Below, in pieces: positions 1 to 6,223 of a stretch of 11,002 nt of DNA. The stretch is from Flaviramulus sp. (GTDB taxonomy: Bacteria; Bacteroidota; Bacteroidia; Flavobacteriales; Flavobacteriaceae). Location: assembly GCA_023255235.1 (NCBI GenBank), contig JALRJA010000356.1:1-11002 (forward strand). The letters are read 5' to 3'. The notes below the pieces were generated by a model. That model was given only the letters and a program-made list of their open reading frames with translations, did no database searches and had not been told where the DNA came from. Numbering within the stretch: the first letter of the stretch is position 1; every line of letters starts with the position of its first letter. A program made the position numbers and the translations under genes.

Positions 1-534
1 ATAAGAGTAGGATAATATTGTTATTATAACAAGCCTACCAATTGACATCATTAAGGTAAACTTATTAACAATTGAGTACATTATTTTACCCTCAAGTATA
101 CCATAAATGCCCAAAAAGAATACTTCTGAACTAATTCCTAATGCAATTATCCCTATAAAGTTTGAGTCTATATTTATACCAAAATTGGGGTGAAATAATC
201 TCGCAATAGAGATAACTAATAGAAATGAAATAAGGGCTAGAATAAAAGATGCAATTAAGGGTATTATCTCCTTTTGTTTTAAACTGTTATGAGCTGTGAA
301 ACGATTATTTGATATCCTAATTGCTAGAGATGAAGAAGTGACCATGAATGCATAGACCCCTATAAAATACGAGTAAAACGCAAATTCATTCAATGAAACA
401 TTTCTCGCAACGATAAGAGCAGTCAGCATATTGGCCAGCCGAGTAACTACTTGTCCGCTAAAATTCCACCCTATTCCCTTAACGAATTCCATCGAGAAGG
501 AATTTACTAACCTTTTATAAACGCCCGTCAACAT
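1..534 (-). CDS. Wzx-like polysaccharide flippase, N-terminal part (C-terminus beyond window)
   Basis: An open frame of 178 codons runs leftwards without a stop from an ATG at 534 to the window edge. The translation is very hydrophobic, with an amphipathic start (EFVKGIGWNFSGQ) typical of oligosaccharide-repeat translocases of the MATE/MVF-like superfamily. About four membrane segments follow (near residues 23-45, 50-68, 88-108 and 117-135). Such proteins move undecaprenyl-linked sugar repeats across the inner membrane. The ATG at 534 overlaps the upstream dehydrogenase stop by 20 bases. A second ATG at 492 (MEFVKG...) leaves a 22-base gap and fits the usual family N-terminus better, so the true start may be 492. 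Context supports export of a polysaccharide containing an amino-sugar uronate. It could instead belong to another MATE-like exporter family, since only a third or so of the protein is visible. Confidence 0.75.
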   Translation of the reverse strand, partial: MLTGVYKRLVNSFSMEFVKGIGWNFSGQVVTRLANMLTALIVARNVSLNEFAFYSYFIGVYAFMVTSSSLAIRISNNRFTAHNSLKQKEIIPLIASFILALISFLLVISIARLFHPNFGINIDSNFIGIIALGISSEVFFLGIYGILEGKIMYSIVNKFTLMMSIGRLVIITILSYSY

Positions 535-1807
535 TGGTAAGTGGTAACATTCCTTTGATGTCATAAACAACGTAGTTTGACGCTCTCAATTCCTTAAGGT
601 CTAATTTTAGAAACTGATCATGCGCTACAGCCAAAATAATTACCTCAAATTTTAATTGCTGAATTTCGTTAAAAGACGTTTTCACTTCAATTCCATATTC
701 TTGTATCACTTCTGTTTGATTAACCCATGGGTCAAAGGCTATTACATTTAGGCCAAATTCCTTTAAATCTTGGTAAATGTCAATTACTCTCGTATTTCTA
801 ATATCTGGACAATTCTCTTTGAATGTAAATCCCAATAAAAGCGCATTCGAACCTTTTATTGAGATATCTTTTTTAGCCATTTTTTTTACAATCTCCGCAG
901 ATACAAAAGACCCCATTGAATCATTGATACGCCTTCCCGCTAAAATAATCTCCGGATAATAACCTGCCTCTTGTGCCTTTTGTGCTAGATAATAAGGGTC
1001 TACACCAATACAATGCCCACCAACTAAACCCGGTTTAAATGGTAAAAAGTTCCATTTAGTTTGAGCTGCTTTCAAAACGCTATGGGTATCAATATGCATT
1101 AAATTAAAAATTTTTGCTAACTCATTAACAAATGCAATGTTTATATCGCGTTGCGAGTTTTCAATTACTTTTGCTGCTTCTGCTACTTTTATAGAAGGTG
1201 CCAAGTATGTACCAGCAGTAATAACACTTGCGTATAAACGAGTTACTTTTTCACCTACCTTAGGAGTTGAGCCTGAAGTAATTTTTAAAATTTTATCAAC
1301 TGTATGCAACTTATCGCCTGGGTTTATGCGCTCTGGTGAATATCCTACAAAGAAATCTTCATTGAATTTAAGACCGCTTATTTTTTCTAATATAGGTACA
1401 CACTCATCTTCTGTAACTCCTGGGTAAACAGTAGATTCATATATAACTATATCGCCTTTTTTTAAAACACTTCCAACCGTTTCACTTGAATTATATAACG
1501 GTGTTAAATCTGGTCTGTTTTTTTTGTCAATTGGAGATGGTACTGTAACAATATAATAATTGCAATCTCTTATATCTTCACTAGAGGTTGTACAATATAA
1601 CCCTAAATCGTTATTTGGTGTATTTTTTAACACGTCTTGTAGCGTATTGGGTTCTAATTCTAAAGTAGTGTCTATGCCGTTTTGTAATTCTTTAATTCTA
1701 GCGGCTTTAATATCAAAACCTACAACGGCATACTTTGTAGCAAAAAGTCTAGCTAGTGGTAATCCCACGTAGCCTAATCCAATAATAGCAATTTTTATAT
1801 CGTTCAT
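515..1807 (-). CDS. tviB: UDP-N-acetylhexosamine 6-dehydrogenase (TviB/WbpO type)
   Basis: This cytoplasmic NAD-dependent enzyme oxidises C6 of a UDP-HexNAc twice to give the uronic acid, most likely UDP-GalNAc to UDP-GalNAcA. At 430 residues it has full family length. The N-terminal Rossmann motif GLGYVG lies at 10-15, STVYPGVTE at 125-133, YSPERINPGD at 156-165 and the catalytic block GGHCIGVDPYY at 263-273 with nucleophile Cys266. The C-terminal UDP-binding block FKENCPDIRNTR lies at 329-340. The sequence resembles Salmonella TviB from memory along its whole length, including the central and C-terminal blocks. It begins 18 bases after the epimerase gene and its end overlaps the flippase frame, so the three form one operon. 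UDP-GlcNAc specificity (WbpA-like) is possible, but the TviC-type partner argues for the GalNAc route. Confidence 0.93.
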   Translation of the reverse strand: MNDIKIAIIGLGYVGLPLARLFATKYAVVGFDIKAARIKELQNGIDTTLELEPNTLQDVLKNTPNNDLGLYCTTSSEDIRDCNYYIVTVPSPIDKKNRPDLTPLYNSSETVGSVLKKGDIVIYESTVYPGVTEDECVPILEKISGLKFNEDFFVGYSPERINPGDKLHTVDKILKITSGSTPKVGEKVTRLYASVITAGTYLAPSIKVAEAAKVIENSQRDINIAFVNELAKIFNLMHIDTHSVLKAAQTKWNFLPFKPGLVGGHCIGVDPYYLAQKAQEAGYYPEIILAGRRINDSMGSFVSAEIVKKMAKKDISIKGSNALLLGFTFKENCPDIRNTRVIDIYQDLKEFGLNVIAFDPWVNQTEVIQEYGIEVKTSFNEIQQLKFEVIILAVAHDQFLKLDLKELRASNYVVYDIKGMLPLTNVDGRL

Positions 1808-1825
1808 TTTAAATTTGATACTAAC

Positions 1826-2833
1826 TTATTTTAAGTTTTCCCAATACCACGACACAGCTTCTTTTAAACCACTTTTTAGTGTGTATTTTGGGTTGTAATG
1901 TAATAATTGTGATGCTTTATCTATACAAGCTAAAGAATGAGGAATATCTCCTAATCTATTACTACCGTGTTTAATTTTAATAGTTTTTATTGAAGCATCA
2001 TAATTAGATAAATATGTTTTTAATAATGTAGCTAATTCTAGTAAAGTAGTTTGTTTTCCATAAGCTACATTATATATGGTATTTAAAGCTAGGCTATTTG
2101 TGGTTAAAAGGGCTAATAAGTTTATTTGTATAACATCATCTATGTAAGTAAAATCTCTTGAATAGCTACCATCGCCATTTATAACTGGCGATTGATGTTT
2201 TATAAGTTGTTGTACAAATTTAGGAATTACTGCTGCATAAGCACCATTTGGGTCTTGTCGTCTTCCAAAAACATTAAAATATCTTAAACCTATTGTATCT
2301 AGGTTATAGGTTTTGTGAAATACCTGAGCATACAACTCGTTAACATATTTGGTTACGGCATAAGGCGAGAGTGGTTTACCTATAGTGTGTTCAACTTTTG
2401 GTAATGCTTCATGGTCGCCATAGGTTGATGAACTTGCGGCATAAATAAACCGTTTAACTTTAGCGTTTTTTGCTGCTACAAGCATATTTAAAAAGCCTGA
2501 TATATTTACATTATTGGTATTAATGGGGTTTTCTATAGATCTTGGCACCGATCCTAAAGCGGCTTGATGTAAAATATAGTCAACTTCTTGGCAGGCTTTT
2601 TTACAGATTTCTATATCTTGTATATCGCCTTCTATAAAGGTGAAATTGGGGTTTTTTAAAAAAGGCTCTATGTGTTCTTTTTTTCCGGTAGATAAATTAT
2701 CTAAACAAACAACAACCGAATTGAAATTTAATAGGGCTTCACATAGGTTTGACCCAATAAAACCAGCACCGCCTGTTACTAATATGCGTTTGTTTTTTAA
2801 TAAAGCTAGTTGGTTTTTGGGTATATTTATCAT
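1826..2833 (-). CDS. tviC: UDP-N-acetylglucosamine 4-epimerase (TviC/WbpP type)
   Basis: This extended short-chain dehydrogenase/reductase of 335 residues interconverts UDP-GlcNAc and UDP-GalNAc, or their uronic acids, using tightly bound NAD. The cofactor loop GGAGFIG lies at 21-27 and the catalytic serine cluster AASSSTYGD at 132-140. The YxxxK pair is Tyr158/Lys162 in SPYAVTKY. The blocks HQAALGSVPRSI (89-100) and LRYFNVFGRRQDPNGAYAA (183-201) mark the N-acetyl-specific WbpP/TviC group rather than plain GalE. It is the first gene of the leftward polysaccharide operon, with the dehydrogenase 18 bases downstream. The pairing reproduces the first two steps of Vi-antigen and Pseudomonas O6 GalNAcA synthesis. 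The order of the two reactions cannot be told from sequence. Confidence 0.93.
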   Translation of the reverse strand: MINIPKNQLALLKNKRILVTGGAGFIGSNLCEALLNFNSVVVCLDNLSTGKKEHIEPFLKNPNFTFIEGDIQDIEICKKACQEVDYILHQAALGSVPRSIENPINTNNVNISGFLNMLVAAKNAKVKRFIYAASSSTYGDHEALPKVEHTIGKPLSPYAVTKYVNELYAQVFHKTYNLDTIGLRYFNVFGRRQDPNGAYAAVIPKFVQQLIKHQSPVINGDGSYSRDFTYIDDVIQINLLALLTTNSLALNTIYNVAYGKQTTLLELATLLKTYLSNYDASIKTIKIKHGSNRLGDIPHSLACIDKASQLLHYNPKYTLKSGLKEAVSWYWENLK

Positions 2834-2851
2834 GTGTTATGTAACTTATCA

Positions 2852-2860
2852 CAAATATTA
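2852..2860 (-). promoter_or_regulatory. Possible promoter of the leftward polysaccharide operon
   Basis: Read on the minus strand, TAATATTTG sits 18 bases before the epimerase start. It is one base longer than the Bacteroidota -7 consensus TAnnTTTG. A TTG at 2884-2882 lies 21 bases further upstream, near the expected -33 position. The spacing is reasonable but the -7 match is imperfect in an AT-rich divergent gap, so this is a weak call. The rest of the 129-base gap (2834-2962) shows only a poor candidate for the opposite gene, TTAATTTG at 2933-2940. Confidence 0.3.
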
Positions 2861-2962
2861 TAAAATTATATGAAATAGTAGCAATGGGTTAAAACTTATA
2901 GTTGCTAAATATGAGAATTAAAAAAATAACTTTTAATTTGCACTGCTTGTTGCATTTAAATT

Positions 2963-3583
2963 ATGGCTTTATTTGTTAAGATTTATAAAGAAAACCCCAA
3001 CTCAAAAGAGATTGATAAGGTTGTTGCTGTTTTAAAACGGGGTGGTATTATTATATATCCTACAGATACCGTATATGCTTTGGGTTGTGATATTACCAAT
3101 AGTAAAGCTTTAGAGCGTGTTGCTAGACTAAAACAAATTGCTCTTGATAAGGCTAATTTTTCTTTTGTTTGTCATGATTTGAGTAATTTGAGTGATTATG
3201 TTAAACAGATTAATACCTCTGTTTTTAAAATTTTAAAACGGGCTTTGCCTGGTCCATATACTTTTATTTTGCCTGGTTCTAAATCATTGCCCAATACTTT
3301 TAAAAAGAAAAAAACGGTTGGTATTAGAATTCCTAATAATAATGTTGCTTTAGAAATTGTCAAAAAGTTGGGAAATCCTATTATTTCTACTTCTATTTAT
3401 GATGATGATGATATTATTGAATATACCACAGACCCAGAACTTATTTTTGAAAAATGGAACGGTTTGGTTGATGTAATTATTGATGGTGGTTATGGTGATA
3501 ACGAGCCTTCTACGGTTATTGATTTATCTGATGATGAGCCTGTGGTTATAAGAGAAGGTAAGGGGCGTTTAGATATTTTTTAG
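2963..3583 (+). CDS. YciO-type Sua5/YrdC/TsaC family protein
   Basis: A 206-residue single-domain protein of the Sua5/YrdC/YciO fold, which in its TsaC members makes L-threonylcarbamoyladenylate from threonine, bicarbonate and ATP for tRNA t6A. Visible motifs are YPTDTVYALG at 32-41, PGPYTFIL at 96-103, GIRIPN at 120-125 and STVIDL at 183-188. Length and layout match E. coli YciO (also 206 residues as I recall it), including the C-terminal VVIREGKG. As in YciO, positions equivalent to the TsaC KxR and SxN motifs are altered: RLKQI at 55-59 has no matching Arg, and STSIY at 142-146 lacks the Asn. Annotation pipelines will probably call it threonylcarbamoyl-AMP synthase, but that activity is uncertain. 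It is transcribed divergently from the polysaccharide operon and alone in its unit. Confidence 0.88.
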   Translation: MALFVKIYKENPNSKEIDKVVAVLKRGGIIIYPTDTVYALGCDITNSKALERVARLKQIALDKANFSFVCHDLSNLSDYVKQINTSVFKILKRALPGPYTFILPGSKSLPNTFKKKKTVGIRIPNNNVALEIVKKLGNPIISTSIYDDDDIIEYTTDPELIFEKWNGLVDVIIDGGYGDNEPSTVIDLSDDEPVVIREGKGRLDIF

Positions 3584-3588
3584 TTTTT

Positions 3589-3667
3589 GCGTTAAGGATT
3601 GAAGCGGCATCCTTTTTTGAGCTTCGAAAAAAAGATATAGCGTAAAGCCTGACCTGAAAGGTAACGC
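3589..3667 (+). ncRNA. Structured flavobacterial intergenic repeat (probable Flavo-1-type RNA)
   Basis: The gap after the YciO gene holds a compact fold. GCGTTA (3589-3594) pairs with TAACGC (3662-3667) and closes the element. AAGGAT (3594-3599) pairs with ATCCTT (3609-3614) around a loop TGAAGCGGC. CTTTTTT (3612-3618) can pair with AAAAAAG (3628-3634). ACCT-GAA-AGGT forms a small hairpin at 3652-3662. Neighbouring stems share one to three bases, so they cannot all form fully at once. From memory, the core 'GGAT-GAAGCGGCATCC-variable T/A stem-GATATAGCG-AGCC-GAC' recurs in many Flavobacteria intergenic regions. I think it corresponds to the Flavo-1 RNA motif, but I could not run a covariance search. 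No protein-coding frame is supported here. Its function is unknown. Strand is given as the one on which I recognise the core; it could act in the yciO 3' untranslated region. Confidence 0.6.
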
Positions 3668-3688
3668 CCTTATAAAATGATTTGGCAT

Positions 3689-3720
3689 AAAAAAAGCTCA
3701 ACTTGTTAGTGTTGAGCTTT
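3689..3720 (-). terminator. Rho-independent terminator of the OmpA-type lipoprotein gene
   Basis: AAAGCTCAAC (3693-3702) and GTTGAGCTTT (3711-3720) form a perfect 10-bp stem with an 8-base loop. On the minus strand the hairpin ends in a run of seven T (complement of 3689-3695, three of them in the stem), 23 bases past the lipoprotein stop. It probably also limits read-through from the converging YciO gene, although on the plus strand the hairpin is followed only by a broken T tract. Confidence 0.88.
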
Positions 3721-3742
3721 CTTGAAAATTGTTTTTTAATTA

Positions 3743-4579
3743 CTAGTTTCCAGCTGAAAGATTTTTCATTTCTTTTTCAATCATATCATAAAACTGATCT
3801 ATTTTTGGTAGTACTACAATGCGTGTACGTCTGTTTTTTGATCTGTTTTCTGCTGTATCATTATCTACTAAAGGCACGTGAGAGCTACGTCCTGCTGCTA
3901 TTAATTGACTTGATTTTACGCCTAAACTCTCTAAAACTCTGATGATTGATGTGGAGCGTTTTACACTTAAATCCCAATTGTCTAGTAAGGGTTCTTTTCT
4001 GTAAGGAACATCGTCTGTATGACCTTCTACCATACATTCAAAATCTGGTTTGCTGTTTACTACTTTAGCCACTTTTGCTAAAACGTCTTTGGCTTGTGAG
4101 GTTACGTTGTAGCTACCGCTTTGAAATAAAAGTTTATCGGCAATTGATATAAATACAACGCCTTTTTCTACATTAACTTCTATGTCTGGATCGTTTATGC
4201 CAACTTCGCGTTTTAAACTGGTTACTATTGCTAATGTTACGCTATCTTTTTTGGTTAAAGCATCTTGTAAACGGGTAATTTTTAAATCTTTTTCTTTAAT
4301 GCTTTCAAGGGTTTTTTCAATGTTACTGGCACCTTTTGCCGATAAAATTTGAAGATTGTCGTTGTTTTTACGCAAATCGGCTACTTGTTCTTCTAAAGCG
4401 GTGGCTCTAGCTGTTGCAGAGGCTCTATCTTCTAAACACGAATTTAATTTTACGGTTGCAGAGTTAAGTAAATCTTGTGTTTCTTTTTGTTTTGCTTGTA
4501 AGTCTGTAAATTGTTTTTTTGATACACAAGAGCTTAGCAAAAGCATGGTTGATGCACCAACTAATAAAATTTTTTTCAT
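3743..4579 (-). CDS. OmpA-family peptidoglycan-binding lipoprotein with coiled coil
   Basis: A 278-residue envelope protein. The signal peptide MKKILLVGAS...LLLSSC carries a lipobox with lipidated Cys18, so it should be anchored in the outer membrane facing the periplasm. Residues 20-115 are polar and heptad-rich, consistent with a coiled-coil spacer. Residues 140-258 form an OmpA C-terminal domain: LLFQSGSY (150-157), EGHTDDVP (185-192), NWDLSVKRS (201-209) and NRSKNRR (245-251), with Asp189 and Arg208 as the likely diaminopimelate contacts. The domain resembles MotB/OmpA members that tether the envelope to peptidoglycan, but there is no MotB transmembrane segment. It has its own promoter candidate and a strong terminator, so it is probably monocistronic. 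The precise role is unknown. Confidence 0.9.
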   Translation of the reverse strand: MKKILLVGASTMLLLSSCVSKKQFTDLQAKQKETQDLLNSATVKLNSCLEDRASATARATALEEQVADLRKNNDNLQILSAKGASNIEKTLESIKEKDLKITRLQDALTKKDSVTLAIVTSLKREVGINDPDIEVNVEKGVVFISIADKLLFQSGSYNVTSQAKDVLAKVAKVVNSKPDFECMVEGHTDDVPYRKEPLLDNWDLSVKRSTSIIRVLESLGVKSSQLIAAGRSSHVPLVDNDTAENRSKNRRTRIVVLPKIDQFYDMIEKEMKNLSAGN

Positions 4580-4605
4580 AATTATTTACGGATTAATTTT
4601 TCTAA

Positions 4606-4623
4606 TTTGTTTAAACAAAAGTA
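4606..4623 (-). promoter_or_regulatory. Promoter -7 element and overlapping palindrome before the OmpA-type gene
   Basis: On the minus strand TACTTTTG (4623-4616) matches the Bacteroidota -7 consensus TAnnTTTG at every defined position, 36 bases before the lipoprotein start. The -33 TTG is not at standard distance; the nearest TTG on that strand is at 4656-4654. A perfect 14-base palindrome, TTTGTTTAAACAAA (4606-4619), overlaps the -7 box and covers the expected transcription start, where a repressor could bind. AT-rich palindromes of this size can arise by chance. Confidence 0.5.
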
Positions 4624-4672
4624 TATAAAAATTGGTAGTTTTTAACGTTTTAACAAAACTTTTAGTAACTAT

Positions 4673-5662
4673 TTACAAACTTTTATAAGTCTTTATTTTA
4701 TTTACGAAATATTCAAATACTATGGATGTTTTTTGATAGTATTTTAGTTTGTTTTTTGTTTGTTTTCTTTGTTTTAACAATTTGTTTAAGTGAAAATAAA
4801 AACTAAAATGTGCTTTTAAAACAGCTACAGTGTGTTTGGGTTTGTAGTTTAAGAAAAATTTTAATGCTGCTATACCATCTAAAATTAAGCGTACAAAAAT
4901 GATTAAAATTAGATTTCCTTTGGCATTTTTGGTAAGTGAAAATAAGCTATTCCTAAAGTTTAGGTAGGTTTTTTTTGGGTTTGTATTGCTTAAAGTAGCA
5001 CCTCCAACGTGGTATATCATGGAATTTCCTGTGTATAACACTGAATATCCTAAGTTTTTTATGCGCCAGCACAAATCTATTTCTTCCATGTGGGCAAAAA
5101 AATGCTCGTCAAAGCCGTTTAATTTTTTAAAAATGGTGCTTCTTATAAAAAAACAAGCTCCCGATGCCCAGAAAATTTCTCTAGTATCGTTGTACTGGTT
5201 GTTGTCTTTTTCTATGGTATTAAAAATTCGCCCTCTACAATATGGGTAACCAAATTTATCAATAAAACCACCTGCCGCACCAGCATACTCAAAATGCGTT
5301 TGGTTGTTGTAATCTATAATTTTTGGTTGTATTACAGCGGTGTTCTCATTTTCTTTAAATGCTTTTACAATAGGTGAAAGCCAATTTTTGGTAACTTCTA
5401 CATCGCTATTTAAAAGACAAAACAAATCGGCCTCAATATGCTGCAAACCATCGTTATAGCCTTTAGCATAACCTAAATTTGCTTTATTTTCAATAATTTC
5501 AATATGAGAATAATGGGCTTTTAAAAATGCTATGGAATCATCTGTAGATGCATTATCAATAACATAAATACTGGCTTCTTTTGAGTGTTCTATAACAGAA
5601 GGTAAGAACTTTTTAAGTAGCTCTTTGCCATTCCAGTTTAGTATAACAACAGCAATTTTCAT
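4673..5662 (-). CDS. GT2-family glycosyltransferase (rhamnosyl/WcaA-like)
   Basis: A GT-A fold glycosyltransferase of 329 residues that would move a sugar from a nucleotide donor to a cell-envelope glycan or lipid acceptor at the inner face of the membrane. The N-terminal strand VVILNWNG (5-12) leads to VIDNASTDDS (34-43). The metal-binding DXD-like motif is LNSDVEV (84-90, Asp87). GACFFIR (168-174) and HMEEIDLCWR (191-200) give the usual acceptor side and catalytic-base region. A hydrophobic stretch near 249-272 probably anchors it, followed by a basic tail. Its start overlaps the stop of the upstream nuclease-like gene by 4 bases (ATGA), so translation is coupled. It is not next to the polysaccharide operon and its donor and acceptor cannot be read from sequence. 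No convincing terminator follows it. Confidence 0.9.
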   Translation of the reverse strand: MKIAVVILNWNGKELLKKFLPSVIEHSKEASIYVIDNASTDDSIAFLKAHYSHIEIIENKANLGYAKGYNDGLQHIEADLFCLLNSDVEVTKNWLSPIVKAFKENENTAVIQPKIIDYNNQTHFEYAGAAGGFIDKFGYPYCRGRIFNTIEKDNNQYNDTREIFWASGACFFIRSTIFKKLNGFDEHFFAHMEEIDLCWRIKNLGYSVLYTGNSMIYHVGGATLSNTNPKKTYLNFRNSLFSLTKNAKGNLILIIFVRLILDGIAALKFFLNYKPKHTVAVLKAHFSFYFHLNKLLKQRKQTKNKLKYYQKTSIVFEYFVNKIKTYKSL

Positions 5663-6105
5663 TTGTTATAATTTGGTAAATCTCTTAAGAAATTATAGCG
5701 TTTGGTTTCAAAATTCATTTGACAATAATAGTGATTTAATCCGTTTGTAACTAACAGATATGAGGCATTTAACTTTGCATTATATCGGGCTATTTGATCA
5801 AAACTATCTTGTTTTATAGTCATATTTGGTGCTTTACATTCTACTATTAAATGAATGCTTCCGTTTGGATTAAATACAACAATATCATATCTTTTTTTTA
5901 AAGAATTGATAATGATTTCTTTTTCTACATTAATTAATGATTTGGGATAGCCTTTTTCTTGTATTAAAAACTGAATACAATGCTGGCGTACCCATTCTTC
6001 GGGTTGTAAAATCACAAATTTTTTACGAATATCATCAAAAATAGAAGTTTTATTTTTGCTACTTTTGAAACGAAACGAATATGTAGGGAAATTTAATTTT
6101 TGCAC
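5659..6105 (-). CDS. Stand-alone HsdR_N-like PD-(D/E)XK domain protein
   Basis: A 148-residue protein consisting almost entirely of the domain found at the N-terminus of type I restriction HsdR subunits. The nuclease core is visible: RYDIVVF with Asp74, then LIVECKAP with Glu89-Cys-Lys91, and a following helix FDQIARYNAKL with Gln104, the order expected for a PD-(D/E)XK site with a Q motif. No helicase, methylase or specificity subunit lies nearby, so it is not part of a restriction system here. The start is GTG at 6105 (MQKLNFP...), which agrees with the N-terminus I remember for flavobacterial relatives. It overlaps the GT2 gene by 4 bases and is divergent from holA. The role is unknown; all catalytic residues appear present. 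Confidence 0.85.
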   Translation of the reverse strand: MQKLNFPTYSFRFKSSKNKTSIFDDIRKKFVILQPEEWVRQHCIQFLIQEKGYPKSLINVEKEIIINSLKKRYDIVVFNPNGSIHLIVECKAPNMTIKQDSFDQIARYNAKLNASYLLVTNGLNHYYCQMNFETKRYNFLRDLPNYNK

Positions 6106-6109
6106 TACA

Positions 6110-6117
6110 CAAATGTA
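6110..6117 (-). promoter_or_regulatory. Promoter -7 element of the nuclease-glycosyltransferase pair
   Basis: On the minus strand TACATTTG matches TAnnTTTG fully. It lies only 4 bases before the GTG start at 6105, which places the expected transcription start at or next to the start codon and suggests a leaderless or nearly leaderless mRNA. No TTG is seen at the usual -33 distance. The remainder of the 118-base divergent gap (6106-6223) shows no clear promoter for holA. Confidence 0.4.
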
Positions 6118-6223
6118 TAATTATAACCTTACTTTGAATTATTTTTTGATGAAATTTTTAAAGATTTAATAAAAGCTTGAAGAAAAACACCACACTAATT
6201 AACTAAAAAACAATTTTTCAATT

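Noticed and set aside
1..534. Base-composition shift marking a recently transferred region
   Set aside because: Hand counts of the first lines give about 27-30% G+C, not clearly different from the rest of the window, so the sequence gives no firm sign of a boundary.
3703..3942. 79-codon plus-strand frame starting in the terminator loop
   Set aside because: It begins inside the terminator hairpin and is antisense to the lipoprotein's OmpA domain; its hydrophobic leucine-rich translation is a by-product of AT-rich antisense sequence.
4647..4659. GTTTTAACAAAAC hairpin as a terminator for the GT2 gene
   Set aside because: The stem is only 5 bp with a 3-base loop and no T run follows on the minus strand, so it is not convincing.
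5659..6105. Restriction-modification or defence island suggested by the HsdR_N-like domain
   Set aside because: No methylase, specificity subunit, helicase, integrase or other defence gene is nearby; the neighbours are conserved housekeeping genes.
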